A DNA stretch of 64,000 bases from Narthecium ossifragum (GCA_963920575.1 OY986970.1:22265274-22329273); one strand, 5' to 3'; shown: positions 23,326-35,245, numbered from the stretch's first letter. The notes: generated by a model from the sequence alone, not told the origin. Numbers and translations are program-made.

Positions 23326-23731
23326 CTGGAGTGCGAATTTTAAAGCATCCTAATCTTTGTATAAAAATACAAGATTTCACTCCAAGATGATTTATGACTT
23401 CTATTTCACCTCAATCTCAATCATTCATCAAAAATAGAGTAGCACAATCACAAATACACTCATAAATGCCTTGACTCAAGATCAAACATACACAATTTTT
23501 CACTCAAACAACAATGATGACTCCCAAAATCAAAATAAACCCTACATACACTAAACAACAGAAATACAGATAATAGAAACAAACTAAAATCAATCATGCA
23601 TTGAACAAAATACGAAAAAGATCATACATGCATACATCCTCAAGAAGAAAAACACTCCAAATCAAGCAGTCATACTAGAGAACTAAAAATCATGCCTACA
23701 TGCAATCTACAACCGAACTAATCCTCAAAAA

Positions 23732-25543
23732 TCAATTTTTACACGCTTGGGGTACTTCCAACATCATTGTAGCCTCTATGGGAAGATCCATAACGGCATT
23801 ATCAATACAGGGCTTCAATCGTTGGCCATTTACCATGAAACTATGCCCAGATTTTGGATGTTGAATTTCTATAGCTCCATGGGGAAAAATTCGAGTAATC
23901 ACAAAAGGTCCAGTCCATCTTGATTTCAGTTTGCCCGGAAAAAGCCGAAGACGTGCATTAAAGGGCCAAACTTTTTGTCCAACCGTGAATGTTTTTCGTT
24001 TAATAAATTTATCATGCAACTCTTTGGTGTGAGCTTTATAAATCATGGAGTTTTCATATGCTTCATTTCTAAGTTCCTCTAATTCATTTATTTGAAGTTT
24101 CCTATGGCTTGATGTATCATTTGGTTCATAATTAAGTTGTTTAATAGCCCAATAGGCCCGACGTTGAATTTCTACCGGTAGATGGCATGGTTTGCCAAAG
24201 ACCAATCGGAATGGTGACATCCCAATTGGTGTCTTATAGGCGATTCTATACGCCCATAATGCATCATTGAGCTTTAATGCCCAATCCTTCCGGTCAATTC
24301 TAAAATACTCTTAATTTTCCGATTTGAAACTTCCACTTGGCCACTTGTTTGCGGGTGATAAGGAGTGGCTACTTTGTGTGTAATGCCGTATTTCTTAAGC
24401 AAAGCATTAAAATGATGATTTGTAAAGTGAGATCCACCATCACTTATGATCACTCTAGGAAATCCAAAACGTGTAAAGATATTTGCTTGTATAAATTTCA
24501 ACACAATTTTGTGATCATTAGTTTTAGTAGGGATTGCCTCAACCCATTTAGACACATAATCAACTCCTACTAAAATATATGAATACCCATTTGAAGGAGG
24601 AAATGGTCCCATGAAATCTATCCCCCAAACATCAAAAATTTCACAAACTAAAATAGGATGTTGGGGCATTTCATCTCTTTTAGAAATTGTGCCAACTTGT
24701 TGGCATCTAAGACAAGATTTAGCAAAATTATGCGAATCTTTAAAAATCGTTGGCCAATAAAAATCACATTCAAAGATTTTTGCCGCAGTTTTTCTTCCAG
24801 AAAAATGCCCTCCGCAAGGATGGGAATGGCAAAAGGTGAGGATAGATGCAATTTCCGATTCCGGAATACATCTTCTTAATATTTGATCGGGGCAACGTTT
24901 GAATAAGTAGGGATCATGCCAAAAATATGAATGAATATAAGAAAAGAATTTGGTTCGCTCACTTTTAGACCAAGAGTTTGGAATTTGATTAGTGACCAAA
25001 TAATTAACAATATGAGCAAACCATGGATTACATGCTTGACTAATTGCTAAGAGAAACTCATCGGGGAATGCATCATGTACCGGTGTTGAATCAAGGATAA
25101 TATCGGATGAAAGCCGAGAAAGGTGATCGGCTACAACATTAAAAGCTCCTTTCTTATCTCTTAATTCAAAATCGAATTCTTGTAGAAGTAAAACCCAACG
25201 AATCAATCTAGGCTTTGCATCCTTCTTGGCTACTAGATATCTCAAAGCGGCATGATCAGTGAAAATAATGATTTTTGATCCAAGAAGGTATGATCGAAAT
25301 TTTTCAAGTGCAAAAACCACCGCTAAAAGTTCTTTTTCGGTTGTGGTATAATTGAGTTGGGCATCTATCAATGTTTTGCTTGCATAACAAATCACCCGGT
25401 GTAATTTATCAACTCGTTGTCCTAACACCGCCCCCAAAGCAAAATCGTATGCATCACACATTAATTCAAATGGGAGAGAATAATCCGATGGATGAACAAT
25501 AGGGGCTGAAGAAAGGGCATCACAAAGAATGGTAAATGCTTGA
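23732..25543 (-). pseudogene. Athila-1 RNase H and integrase
   Basis: Second half of pol. It opens with [21 protein letters not shown] and [21 protein letters not shown] of RNase H, through HAALRYL and ADHLSRL. Integrase follows: HHCC zinc site ([12 protein letters not shown] to CLRCQQ), then DDE residues in [19 protein letters not shown] and [10 protein letters not shown] frameshift near 24275-24300 separates this from the C-terminal part at 24220-23732 ([30 protein letters not shown] and GPF motifs). The upstream junction is the solo LTR insertion at 25549. Inactive as a whole but easily recognised. Confidence 0.9.
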
Positions 25544-25548
25544 AGACA

Positions 25549-26982
25549 TGATCGCTCACAAACGTCGTCGTTAAAACGGATGTAAAACGCAATTTAGAAA
25601 TTTATAAACCTTTCTTTCAGCACTAAATTAATAAGACAGAATAATGGTGAAATACGGGGTCGATCCTCAGGGAAAACTCGTTTAACAAACGAAGAAATCA
25701 AAATTAACTCTCAACACTCTAATCCTAAAGCGAAGAAGGATTGATTTAGGTTTTTTTAGAACTTGATTAATTAAAACTAATTAAGAACGCAATTAACGAA
25801 ATTAAAATAGATCAATGAGAGAAAACCTAGGGACTACTCAATCCACTTTAGTTTCACTTTCTGTATTCTCTAATTATCATCTTGTTTCTTATCTCGACAT
25901 TATGGATTCATAGCTTCTTAAGCTTACATGAATCCCTAAAATAATGCTATTGCTTTCCTAAGGCATAACCTATCCAAACTTAGCATAGATTGTCTTCGAA
26001 CTTAATCTGAGTACAACCTATCTTCATCTAGCATAGAGTATCTCAAAGGCATACACAAAAGCAACATGAAAACCATCCTACGAATCTCTACCATCAAGCA
26101 CAGCGATCAAGTAGGTCTGAATATACGTCGAGGAACTCTGTTCCCTCAACTCTTTATAAAATAAAACCATATTCATAGGATCATGTCTTTGAAAAGATAC
26201 AAGAATCAAACTAGAAAATACAAGAAAGCTACACTAAAGCTTCATGAGATCCCTAAGTAAGAGTTTAGCCACTCATCTTTTGGATGAGATCCATGTATTC
26301 GATGAAGAAAGTAAGGGATCCACTCCGCATCTCCGTCTTCTTCTCCAATCTGAATTCCTCTGTTTCTCTCTATGGGGGCCTCCCGTTTTCCAGCCACAAA
26401 ACCCTTTTTATATCTTAATTCCCGGATTAGGGTTTTAGGGTTAAGTTAGACCTCAAGTACAACTCGGAATTCCTGGTCCAACCCTGACAGCTCCTTCCAA
26501 TCGCGACTGGACTCAACCGGTTCAGAATTTGAGATTGATTCCAACACAAAAGATGTAGATCTGGAAGTCTTCTGTCCTCTCCCTAAGAGTTTGCAATATT
26601 TAGACTTAAGTAGAATATTTGGCGAATATTCTCCCGGGCATCGACGGACCAGTCTTCCAGCAGCTAAATATCTCCATCTTTTCCCAAACTGCTATCAATC
26701 CATCTGGAATCTCTGAAAGTGTTCAACATGAACATTGTACGTCGTGATGTCTACTAGCTGCCATTCAAATTTCAGAATATTTAGAGATAAGCATAATATC
26801 TGGTGAATATTATACTAACAGTCGACAGAGCAGTGTATTTCAGCATATTAACCGAATATCTTGCATTTCTTCTCAAAGCATGATTAAACCTGAAATCAAC
26901 TAACAAGCTATCAAATACAAACACTCTAGGCCTAACAAAGCTAAGTTAAGAGGTTGAATCATGAACATTTAGTGACTTATCA
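25549..26982 (-). mobile_element. Solo LTR (family C) inside Athila-1 pol
   Basis: A 1,434-bp LTR without internal sequence. On the minus strand it starts TGATAAGTCACTAAATG and ends GAGCGATCA, and it is flanked by a perfect 5-bp duplication (AGACA at 25544-25548 and 26983-26987). It interrupts Athila-1 pol between FDDSCL and QAFTILC. The same family is split at 15711-16184/33907-34100, where the GATGAGTGGCTAAA...CTTAGGGATCTCA block also occurs. The only ORFs are spurious. Confidence 0.85.
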
Positions 26983-26987
26983 AGACA

Positions 26988-27762
26988 TGAATCATCAAAC
27001 ATAAACGGTGCATCTTTTGCAAGCAAAGCACATAAAGGTCGTGAGATTTTGCTCAAATCTTTAATAAAACGTCGGTAAAAGCCGGCATGGCCTAGAAATG
27101 ACCGAATTTGTCGAACCGACGAAGGAGGTGGAAGTTTTGAAATGATTTCAAGTTTACCTTTATCAACTTCAATTCCCCTTTTAGAAACCACATGCCCTAA
27201 CACAATCCCCTCTTGAACCATAAAGTGGCTTTTTTTCCCAACTTAATACTAAGTTGGTCTCTTCACATCTTTTTAACACCTTTTGTAAATTTGTCAAACA
27301 AGAATCAAATGTTTGTCCAAAAACGGAGAAATCATCCATAAAAATCTCTAAAGATTGTTCAATCATATCCCCAAAAATCGAAATCATACATCTTTGGAAA
27401 GTTGCCGGAGCATTACACAAACCAAAAGGCATTCTTCGGTACGAAAAAGTGCCAAAGGGACATGTAAATGTAGTTTTTTCTTGATCTCTAGGATCAATGG
27501 CTATTTGATTGTAGCCCGAATATCCATCAAGAAAACAATAATAACTTTTCCCCGCCAATCTTTCCAAGATTTGATCAATAAATGGAAGTGGAAAATGATC
27601 TTTTCTTGTGAAAGAGTTCAATTTTCTATAATCAATACAAACTCGCCAACCCGTGGTTTGACGAGTAGTGATGCTCTCTCCTTTCTCATTTTTTATTACA
27701 GTTATACCCGATTTCTTTGGCACTACTTGAGTAGGGCTTACCCATTTTGAATCCGAAATTGG
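26988..27762 (-). pseudogene. Athila-1 reverse transcriptase
   Basis: Core reverse transcriptase in pol. In order: KKSGITVI, GWRVCIDYRKLNS, KDHFPLPFIDQILERLAG, CFLDGYSGYNQI, PFGLCNAPATFQRCM and the catalytic IFMDDFSVFG (the Athila form of the YxDD box). A frameshift near 27220-27240 shifts the frame after LSWEK into VQEGIVLGHVVSKRGIEVD, followed by LGHAGFYRRFIKDLS. The 5' side is separated from the protease segment by TAA (27763-27765), where this family usually has a tyrosine (DAGII). The 3' side ends at the solo LTR insertion. Confidence 0.9.
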
Positions 27763-29460
27763 TTAAATAATCCCCGCATCCAAGAGTTTAACCACTTCTT
27801 TTAATACCACCTCTTTCATATTAGGGTTCAATCTCCTTTGAAATTCCCTTACCATTTTAGATTCATCCTCAAGATTAATTCGATGCATGCAAATGGTAGG
27901 ATCAATGCCCCTAAGATCGGCAATTGACCATCCAATGGCTTTCTTATGCATGTTAAGGATTTTAAATAATTCCTCCTCTTGTGAACTTGACAAAGAGGAC
28001 GATATGATGACCGGTAAGGTGGATTTGGGTCCAAGAAAGGCATATTTGAGGTTTGATGGAAGGAATTTTAACTCGAGAGTCGGAGGTGATATTAGTGACG
28101 GTAGAGCCGGAGTGGATGATGTGATGGGCAATGGTTCAAAATATGATTTTCTCATTGAAATGTCACAAGCATCAACCTCATCACATAAACCTACTTCGAC
28201 TTTAGATATATTCCTACAAATCATAGACTCATCACACAAAGTCAAACAATCATCACTTATCATTGTCAAATCACCACAAACACATTCATCCAATTTTTTC
28301 TTTTCAGACATAGCAGACACTACTTCATCCACATCATCATCAAAACAATCATTATCATTGTCATCAACACAATCAACCATAAAACAATCATTATCACTAG
28401 ATGGGAATTTAGAAGCATGAAAGATATTTAATCTCATTTCCATATTACCAAAGGTGACGGTCATCACCCCATTCCTACAATTAATCAATGCATTAGCCGT
28501 AGCTAAGAATGGGCGACCTAAAATGATTGGTACATTTTTCTTAAGTTTCATTCCGAGTTCCATATCAAGAACAACAAAATCCACCGGAAAGACGGCTTGC
28601 TCAACCTTTACCAACACATCTTCAACTATACCCCTAAGTTTTTTAATGGACCTATCGGCAAGTTGAAGTGTCATTGCGGTAGGTTGAAGTTCTCCAATCC
28701 CATATTCAAAATATAGAGAATAGGGTAAAAGGTTTACACTTGCTCCTAAATCAAGTAATGCATTTTCAATCAATTTATCCCCTATAATGCATGAAATAGT
28801 TGGTGTTCCGGGGTCCTTGAGTTTAGGAGTTGTATCAAATTTGAGAATTGAACTTACTTGTTCGGTTAAAAGAATCTTCTTAGATACATGAGACCAAGTT
28901 TGGCGTTTATGTGTGCAAAGCTCTTTAAGAAATTTAGCGTATGATGGTATTTGTTTAATAGCATCAATTAGAGGAAGGTTAATTTGAACCTTCTTAAAGA
29001 TTTCGATCATGTCCTCTAGCTTTTGACTCTTGAAAGGAGGTGATGACGGATTGATTAGAGCCGTTGGATATGGAGCTTTTGGAATATAAGTTTTAATAGA
29101 TGGTTCATTTTCCATTAGTGGTAAATCAATAGGCTTTGATGATAACTCATGACTCGATGATGGCTTATGAGAATCATGAACAATATGTGAAGATGGAGAT
29201 GCATGTTCATGTTCTACCTCTTTAGGCATTTCAACATTGTGATAAGTCTTTCCACTTCTAAGAGAGGTTACCGCTTGTACCTCTTCATGGGTAGACTCAA
29301 TACAATGTTGTCCTTTAGGGTTCATAATAGGTTGACTTGGAAGTCTACCTTCTTCCCTTCTTGCTAAAGAGTTAGCAATTTGACCCATTTGCATTTCAAG
29401 TTTAGAAATAGATTGAGAACGAGAATGCAATAATTGGGTACTTGATTCAAAAGAATCCAA
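27763..29460 (-). CDS. Athila-1 aspartic protease region of gag-pol
   Basis: A 565-codon open segment of the polyprotein. The first half is linker, with ITSLRSGKTY-type motif (AVTSLRSGKTYH) and KAPYPTAL. The retroviral-type aspartic protease follows, with NALLDLGASVNLLPYS as active-site loop and VPIILGRPFLATANA near its end. The last part is the start of the reverse transcriptase domain (AIGWSIADLRGIDP, LNPNMKEVVLKEV). It ends at a TAA just before the main reverse transcriptase block. Upstream, frame breaks separate it from gag. Confidence 0.85.
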   Translation of the reverse strand: MDSFESSTQLLHSRSQSISKLEMQMGQIANSLARREEGRLPSQPIMNPKGQHCIESTHEEVQAVTSLRSGKTYHNVEMPKEVEHEHASPSSHIVHDSHKPSSSHELSSKPIDLPLMENEPSIKTYIPKAPYPTALINPSSPPFKSQKLEDMIEIFKKVQINLPLIDAIKQIPSYAKFLKELCTHKRQTWSHVSKKILLTEQVSSILKFDTTPKLKDPGTPTISCIIGDKLIENALLDLGASVNLLPYSLYFEYGIGELQPTAMTLQLADRSIKKLRGIVEDVLVKVEQAVFPVDFVVLDMELGMKLKKNVPIILGRPFLATANALINCRNGVMTVTFGNMEMRLNIFHASKFPSSDNDCFMVDCVDDNDNDCFDDDVDEVVSAMSEKKKLDECVCGDLTMISDDCLTLCDESMICRNISKVEVGLCDEVDACDISMRKSYFEPLPITSSTPALPSLISPPTLELKFLPSNLKYAFLGPKSTLPVIISSSLSSSQEEELFKILNMHKKAIGWSIADLRGIDPTICMHRINLEDESKMVREFQRRLNPNMKEVVLKEVVKLLDAGII

Positions 29461-29903
29461 TGCTTTAAGAAGTTTTTCTTCAAGAGAAGTATCTCGTTTA
29501 GGTGCTTGTGTAGATTGTGGAGGTGCTTGATATGTAGGTGGTCGTGGCTGGTAGTGTGATGATTAACATAGGATGGTTGACCATAATTTGGTGCATGCGG
29601 TGGAGGAAAATTTGGTTGAGGTGGTTGTGATTGATAAGGACCTTGATGTTGAGATGGTGGAAGAAAATATGGTTTTTGAGAGTAATTTGAATTTTAATTA
29701 TTTATTGGTGGAGGTCTTGAATTATATGGTGGCATTGGTTGTCCGGGATTCCTCTATGAAAAATTAGGATGATCTCTAAGTCCGGGATTATATGTGTTAG
29801 AGTATGGATTATAATTGGGCTTAGATTGTCCATATATTGCATTAATATGTTCTTGGACAAGTTCGGGGTAATCATTGGCTAAGTGACAATCGGTCACATT
29901 ATG

Positions 29904-30941
29904 TCACCGTGTAGAACAAAGAAAGCATAGCTCCCCCGATGATGGAGAAGGAGCAAAATTCGGCAAAGAAGGAGAAGGAGTAGTTGGCAAGTAATTTGGT
30001 GATGAAGAATTATTAGGAATTTTATTCAAAGAATAAGCAAGGACTTGATCAAATTTCTTATTTAATGCATCAATTTGTTGTGCTACTCGTGTAGCATCGG
30101 ATAATTCTAGGACTCCCCTAGGATGAGATTGTTCTTTAGCATTATTCTCTATGACATTCCTAGATGTGAATGCATGATTTTGTGAATTTATAGCAAGTTT
30201 GCCAAATAACACCCAAGAATCCTCATAAGGATTAGTCATGAATACCCCACCACAAGCCGTATCAACATCTTGTTGGTGGCGTAATTTAAGACCATTATAA
30301 AAATAATCTACAAGAGACCATTTTGGAATTTGGTGATGAGGACATTTCCTTAGAAGCTCCCTAAACCGATCCCAAGCATCATTGAATGGTTCGTCATCTA
30401 ATTGACGAAATGTAGCTATTTGAGTTCTCATGGCATGGGTCTTAGCTATAGGGTAAAATTTTTCTAAGAATGCACTTTGTAATTGCTCCCATGTAGTAAT
30501 TGTTTGTGGTTCTAAAGATCCAAGCCAATAATTGGCTTTACCTTTCAAGGTGAAAGGAAAGAGTTTCAATTTCATAGCATCTTCGGGTAAATTGGGAATT
30601 TTAACCGTAGAACTCTTTTCAAAGAATTCTTCAAGATGAGTGTAAGGGTCTTCATTAAGTAAACCATGAAAATTTGGAAGATATTGAAGAAATTGGGGTT
30701 TAAACTCATAATGAGCAGCATGTATAATAGGTTGTTGGATGCCCGACATAGGAGCAAAATTAGAAGGAACATAATAGTCCTTCATACTCCTACGATCTCC
30801 ATTAATGGGATCTTGGTTGACACTATCCCCGTTAGGATGATGTCCGTTTTCCATAGCTATAGACTTTTGTGTGCGCAAAGATGTTCTAGAGTCTAAGTAC
30901 GCTTGTAAAGTAATGTCTAATTCGGGATCACTTTCATTCAT
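29904..30941 (-). CDS. Athila-1 gag
   Basis: Capsid-like protein, 345 residues from ATG 30941 (MNESDPELDIT). The retrotransposon gag domain contains FHGLLNEDPYTHLEEFFE, KLFPFTLKGKANYWL, LQSAFLEKFYP and HQIPKWSLVDYFYNGL. The zinc knuckle begins as CFLC but a TGA at 29904 interrupts it; the remaining HNVTDC lies just beyond, in frame. Downstream to about 29560 the sequence is glycine/proline/tyrosine-rich linker. It lies about 220 bases after the primer site, as expected. Confidence 0.88.
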   Translation of the reverse strand: MNESDPELDITLQAYLDSRTSLRTQKSIAMENGHHPNGDSVNQDPINGDRRSMKDYYVPSNFAPMSGIQQPIIHAAHYEFKPQFLQYLPNFHGLLNEDPYTHLEEFFEKSSTVKIPNLPEDAMKLKLFPFTLKGKANYWLGSLEPQTITTWEQLQSAFLEKFYPIAKTHAMRTQIATFRQLDDEPFNDAWDRFRELLRKCPHHQIPKWSLVDYFYNGLKLRHQQDVDTACGGVFMTNPYEDSWVLFGKLAINSQNHAFTSRNVIENNAKEQSHPRGVLELSDATRVAQQIDALNKKFDQVLAYSLNKIPNNSSSPNYLPTTPSPSLPNFAPSPSSGELCFLCSTR

Positions 30942-31166
30942 TCACAAAAGACAACACAAAATTAGAGATACTTTACAGTGGGCTGGTCCAAGAACTCTTT
31001 GGTCTTGATCCGTAAATGATTTGCTTCTCCGCTCGGAAGTTTCACCTACCAATGCAAAGAAATAGCTATGTAAGAAAAATTCTTTTTGTTATTTTCTAAT
31101 ATGCAAAAATCAAAAACAAACTAATTGTAAAGAATTATATCAATTGGGTAATTCATCTAATCTAAG

Positions 31167-31184
31167 TCCCCGGCAACGGCGTCA
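31167..31184 (-). other. Primer binding site of Athila-1
   Basis: On the element strand TGACGCCGTTGCCGGGGA lies four bases after the LTR end. The canonical site of this group is TGGCGCCGTTGCCGGGGA, so one base differs. This site pairs with a host tRNA 3' end (aspartate type in Athila). Confidence 0.8.
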
Positions 31185-31188
31185 TTTT

Positions 31189-32889
31189 TGAGTCGCCTTG
31201 AAATGCGTCGTTAATTATCACAAAGGCGGACAAAACAAAATACCGAACTATTACTTCACTATAACGTAGGTAGTAGGAGTACGGGTCGAGTCCACAGGGA
31301 ATTTGATGGTTGAATTACAAAGATGATCTCTACAAGAGTTGTATAAAATTTGAATGGTTTTGATTAACTAGTTAACTAAAGTATTTTAAAAACAAGTAAA
31401 GAATGTGGTTTATTAGGATAAAGGTCCTAGGGGATTTTGATCCGAATTAGGGTCTAAGGATGTTCTCTATAAATCAAGATGCATGACTTCTAAATGAGAT
31501 GGTCAAAATAAGATATCGACGAGCATAGGATTAATATCACTCGTCGCGAATGAGATGTCGGGTTAGGAGCAACTCATCGCATTTAGCACAAGGGTAGGAT
31601 CCATGATCAAGGCTTTAATTCGATCATGGCTCAATAATGGCCGGCTAGGGTCCTATTGTTGGAAACAATGGCCGGTTTAGGGTCCTATTGTTAATTAGAG
31701 ATCTAGGCTTTGCATGAATAAGAATGGTAGATAGGGTAGAATAAGGAGAATTGGCCATGGTTCTAGCATGGACCTCTCTTTAAGACATTACCTCAAACAC
31801 CTATCAAACATCTATTTCACAAGTAATTCCATATAAGAATTTATCATGAAACCATTCGATTATTTAATTTCTCAATGAATTATGATTCAAACCCTAGAAT
31901 TAGGCATGATTATAATATGACCTCTTCTTTGGGGAATTGAATCAAAGACTAAACAAGCATGTAATCTCTCTACATACACTTGTAAGAAATAAAGCATTCA
32001 TTGAAGAAAACTAAAAATTACATGTGAATTCATACAAAATCCATCATCACAAGAGTCATTACATGAAGAATTATAAAGAAATCGAAGATCTAACCCTAAG
32101 ACATCACAAAATTCCCAAGGAGGAGGGATTTAGCTACTCATCTTAGGTAGGATCTCCATGGAAGAGGAGGCTTTACCCATCTTCTCCATCAAAATCCAAC
32201 CCTTGAAGCACTCAATCTCTCTCTCACACTAAGGGGGAAGAAGACTGGAGAAAGGAGGGAACAAGAGTGGAGAAAAGATCCTAAAATTAGAGCCAAAACC
32301 TCTATTTATAGACCCCAAGTCGTGGATCCCCGGATTAGATCCGAGCCGTCCATTTATAACTGTCAGCGATCTTGGATCGATCCGACGTAAGCTTGGATCG
32401 ATCCAAGATGAGCAAAAGATCATAGTTTTCTGGGAAGGAAATATGGATCGATCCCATTTAAATGTGGATCGATTCAATTTGTAGCCAAGAATAAGTGCTC
32501 TTGGGAAAAGAAATATGGATCGATCCCATGACGGTTTGGATCGATCCATTTTGTACCGAGCTCTCTAGGAAAAGATATTAGGATCGATCCATTAAGAATC
32601 CGGATCGATCCAACATTGGATAAAAAATATGACTTTCTGGAAGAGGATCGGGATCGATCCAAATTACTTTAGGATCGATCCAAAATGTCCTTGGATCGAT
32701 CCAATTTGTCCGGATCGATCCGAATTAAGCTGAATCTGTATAGTTGATATCTTTTGGCTCGAAATCAATGCAACTCTCTTCGTAAGCTCTTGTACCTGAA
32801 ATCATATGAAAAGATATTAAAAATGCATTGCTTGAGAGCTAACAAAGCCCAGTTGAATGGGTGAATTATGTATATTTTGTGACTCATCA
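31189..32889 (-). repeat. Athila-1 5' LTR, complete
   Basis: A 1,701-bp LTR beginning TGAGTCGCC and ending GTGACTCATCA on the plus strand, with inverted TGAGTC/GACTCA tips. It is the full-length partner of 17627-19198. TATA sequence CTATAAATAGAG lies on the element strand at about 32300-32311. Confidence 0.88.
32300..32724 (-). promoter_or_regulatory. LTR promoter with GATCGATCC cluster (5' LTR copy)
   Basis: Same arrangement as 18608-19032: about thirteen GGATCGATCC-type sites at 32371-32722, directly followed on the element strand by a TATAAATAG box. This copy lies in the LTR that would drive genomic transcription. Confidence 0.6.
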
Positions 32890-33906
32890 AGTATTGCATG
32901 CATTTTGATTGCATTAGAAGCATTAAGGCTAGGTGGTAGGCGATGGTTTCGATCGCCATTCTGGGGTTCTCGGGTAGCCCGGATCTAGCCCTAGGACAGA
33001 GGTTTGGTTAGTTGAGGATTTAGGTGAGATTGTGTTGATGTGATCATGTATCGTATTGGAGGACATTAACTAGTTGACTTGAATCATGATTCTTGAGGTG
33101 TAGAGGTCGTGTCGTGGTTTCAGAACAGTGTGCTCTTTAGGGCTTACGCACCATGCTGTGTCCTACCTCCGTTGGTATGTTTCCCCGTACATGGTGGATG
33201 AGGGCGTGGTAGGCAGCGGGGTAGCGGTGATACACTCGCACAGTGTCCTAGCCCATTGTGCTCATCACCTTGCTTCGCCGATAGGGTTGTGACCCTTGGG
33301 AATAGGGGCGGCGGTTGGTACAGGAGTTACCAACCCTGTGTCCGTACCCTGGAGTAGGTCGTGGGCGTAGAGAGAGTTCCCTTGACCCATGATGAGACTC
33401 GGCGCATTTGCAGTTCCCTTTCCTTGAGTGTGCCGTAGAGTAGAACCCTATTGGTCATTGTTGCTCACCCTACCTGGGCTGCATCGGCGATGCAGGTCGA
33501 TGCAGTTCCTTATTTCAGGTGTTCTTCTAGAAGATGGCATGACATTTTGAGGTGATCAAGGACTTGGAGCTTCAATGAGTTCTTCTAGAGTTCATTTATA
33601 GTTTTAATCATTGATGTATAATCTGATGTATCCAAGAACATAATTGTATGATTATTAATTCAGTTGTAATTGAGAGATGTTGTAATATTCTGTAATGAAA
33701 TGATGTTGAAAGTTGTAAATTTATAAAATGTACAGATTTCTTGTGTTATAAATATAAGGGAGATTCTGCCAAAATTTTTTATGAGCCGGAGGACTAGATG
33801 GTTTAAATTCATAGCAGTTATATATTTGTGCGCCTATTGATGATCTAAACAGGTTTAGGTGGCTCACGTCTTGATCTGGATGGGTTTTCTGAGTCGGGGC
33901 GTGACA

Positions 33907-34100
33907 TAGTATACCTCTATAAAAGGGGTTTTTTGGCCGAAAATTGAGCATTATTATAGATAGAATTAGGGTTTCTGAAGATGGTGAAGCCAAGGCGTGG
34001 ATTCCTATCGTTCTTCATCAATTTATGGTTGTCATCCCCAAGATGAGTGGCTAAATCCTCTACTTAGGGATCTCACAAAGCTTTAGAATAACTTCTTTGT
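33907..34100 (+). mobile_element. LTR family C, continuation after the Tekay-like LTR
   Basis: Starts with the repeated TAGTA, then a TATA box (CTCTATAAAAGGGG, 33916-33929), and GATGAGTGGCTAAATCC with CTTAGGGATCTCAC, which match the solo LTR at 25549-26982. Homology stops near 34100 at a junction with a chromovirus pol scrap. When the nested insertion is removed, the GATCGATC sites at 16037-16120 fall about 70 bases before this TATA box. Confidence 0.65.
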
Positions 34101-34205
34101 AAAGCAAATGTCGTAGCTGATGCACTGAGTAGGAAGGCTAGAGGTTTAAGCATGGTAGAGACAAGGGGTTTAAGCATCTCCATTATGTCTCTGGCGATCG
34201 CATTG
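34097..34205 (+). pseudogene. Chromovirus RNase H end fragment
   Basis: The frame KANVVADALSRKARG is the conserved end of RNase H in Tekay/Reina-type chromoviruses. It is about 100 bases long, joined directly to LTR family C on the left and to a Myb/SANT-like segment on the right. It is probably a scrap left by illegitimate recombination. Confidence 0.6.
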
Positions 34206-34219
34206 CAATATTAGACACG

Positions 34220-34997
34220 GTACCAACAAGATCAAGGTTAATAATGTGCGAAATCACCTGACCAACTTGCGCGATAAGTGCAATGATATTAAAAAGCTCC
34301 TTATGTTGAGCGGCATGGGATGGAGAGAGGAGCTGAGGATTATGACACTAGATCCTCTTGTCTCAAACGAACTACTCAAGGTGTGTTTGTATTAAAAGGC
34401 TTCTTAATAGCACATTAGACGTAGTAAAATTTGTCATGTACTAATTTTTAATGTCGGTTTTCTGTATAGGCTCATCCCCAATACAAAAAATATGTTAGCC
34501 GGCCCTTGCGCCATTTTGAATTTCTGATGGTTTGTTTTGCGAATGAATCGACGAATGGCAAATTCGCCACTACTGCCTGTGATGAATTCATACCTAAAAA
34601 TGTCATCAACTTAGCGGATGTTGCCAACATGTTGCCAGGGGATATCCCTGCTTCTAGGAACCCTACAACACCTACGACCCCTACGAGCCGAGCGGGGCGG
34701 AGCTCCTCAAGTATGCCTACCCGGTCCACTAGCAATAGGTCGAGACAGGCGGATCGTGATGAGATCACGACCGCTGTAAGACACGTTTGTGATGCCATCA
34801 ATAATTGCATTGTGGAGCTTTTTGAGCAACTGTGGGCTGCGTTGATGGAGATGGGGAATGGTGGTCAATACACCAACCTTCAACTTGCTATAGCATATGA
34901 CCATCTCAACTCGAATGCTGCTGCAACTAGAGGGTTCATGTTCAAGAACAATACCTTTCATAAGATATGGATATATCAGTTTCTTGCCGATGAGTGA
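34220..34997 (+). pseudogene. Myb/SANT-like domain protein fragment (L10-interacting/Harbinger type)
   Basis: Exon 1 (34220 to about 34380) reads VRNHLTNLRDKCNDIKKL and LSGMGWREELRIMTLD, the second half of the plant Myb/SANT-like domain. It splices at CTCAAG/GTGTGT to a second exon starting after TATAG near 34470 (AHPQYKKYVSRPLRHFEFL). The tail is serine/threonine-rich (ASRNPTTPTTPTSRAGRSSSS), with a C-terminal helix (ITTAVRHVCDAINNCIVELFEQLW). Such proteins occur as host genes and as the DNA-binding partner of PIF/Harbinger transposase. The N-terminal half is missing and no transposase is nearby, so the origin is open. Confidence 0.6.
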
Positions 34998-35245
34998 TCA
35001 TCTACATAGCAATACTGGGTTTTCTTATGCTTTTAAACAGTATGGCGGTTTGTTGCTTTTTGGCCTGTTGGATGTGTAATTGGTGATACCACTTGTGGTG
35101 GTTTTTTTGCATGTCTTGATATTGTGGTATTTTAATTTTGGTTACTTTGTGACAACACTTGTTAGATATTAAACGTCTACTTGCTTTATATAGTTTTATG
35201 ATGATTGATTAAAACAACTGTTTCTACCTTCTTTTATTACGGTAG

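Larger units (their letters stand above)
17618..32889 (-). mobile_element. Athila-1, Ty3/Gypsy LTR retrotransposon
   Basis: On the minus strand the order is LTR (32889-31189), primer site, gag, protease, reverse transcriptase, RNase H, integrase, a third ORF, polypurine tract and LTR (19198-17627). The DLGASVNLLPYS protease, the IFMDDFSVFG reverse transcriptase, an aspartate-type primer site and an additional 3' ORF are all typical of Athila. A 5-bp AGTAT lies at 17613-17617 and at 32890-32894, the probable target duplication. About 107 bp at the adjoining LTR edge is missing. A solo LTR interrupts pol at 25549-26982, and several stops and frameshifts make the copy inactive. Confidence 0.85.
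16185..33906 (+). mobile_element. Tekay/Del-like solo LTR, split by Athila-1
   Basis: LTR ends are TGTGAGGACC at 16185 and GGGGCGTGACA at 33906, flanked by a perfect 5-bp duplication TAGTA, so this is one complete LTR of about 2.4 kb without internal sequence. The two halves are about 16185-17617 and 32890-33906, with Athila-1 between them. It matches the minus-strand LTR at 50076-52686: both end in the GGGGCGTGACA/TGTCACGCCCC type, and the 16190-16380 block matches 52490-52686 in reverse. Its Tekay identity rests on the internal remnant beside that third copy. Confidence 0.7.
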
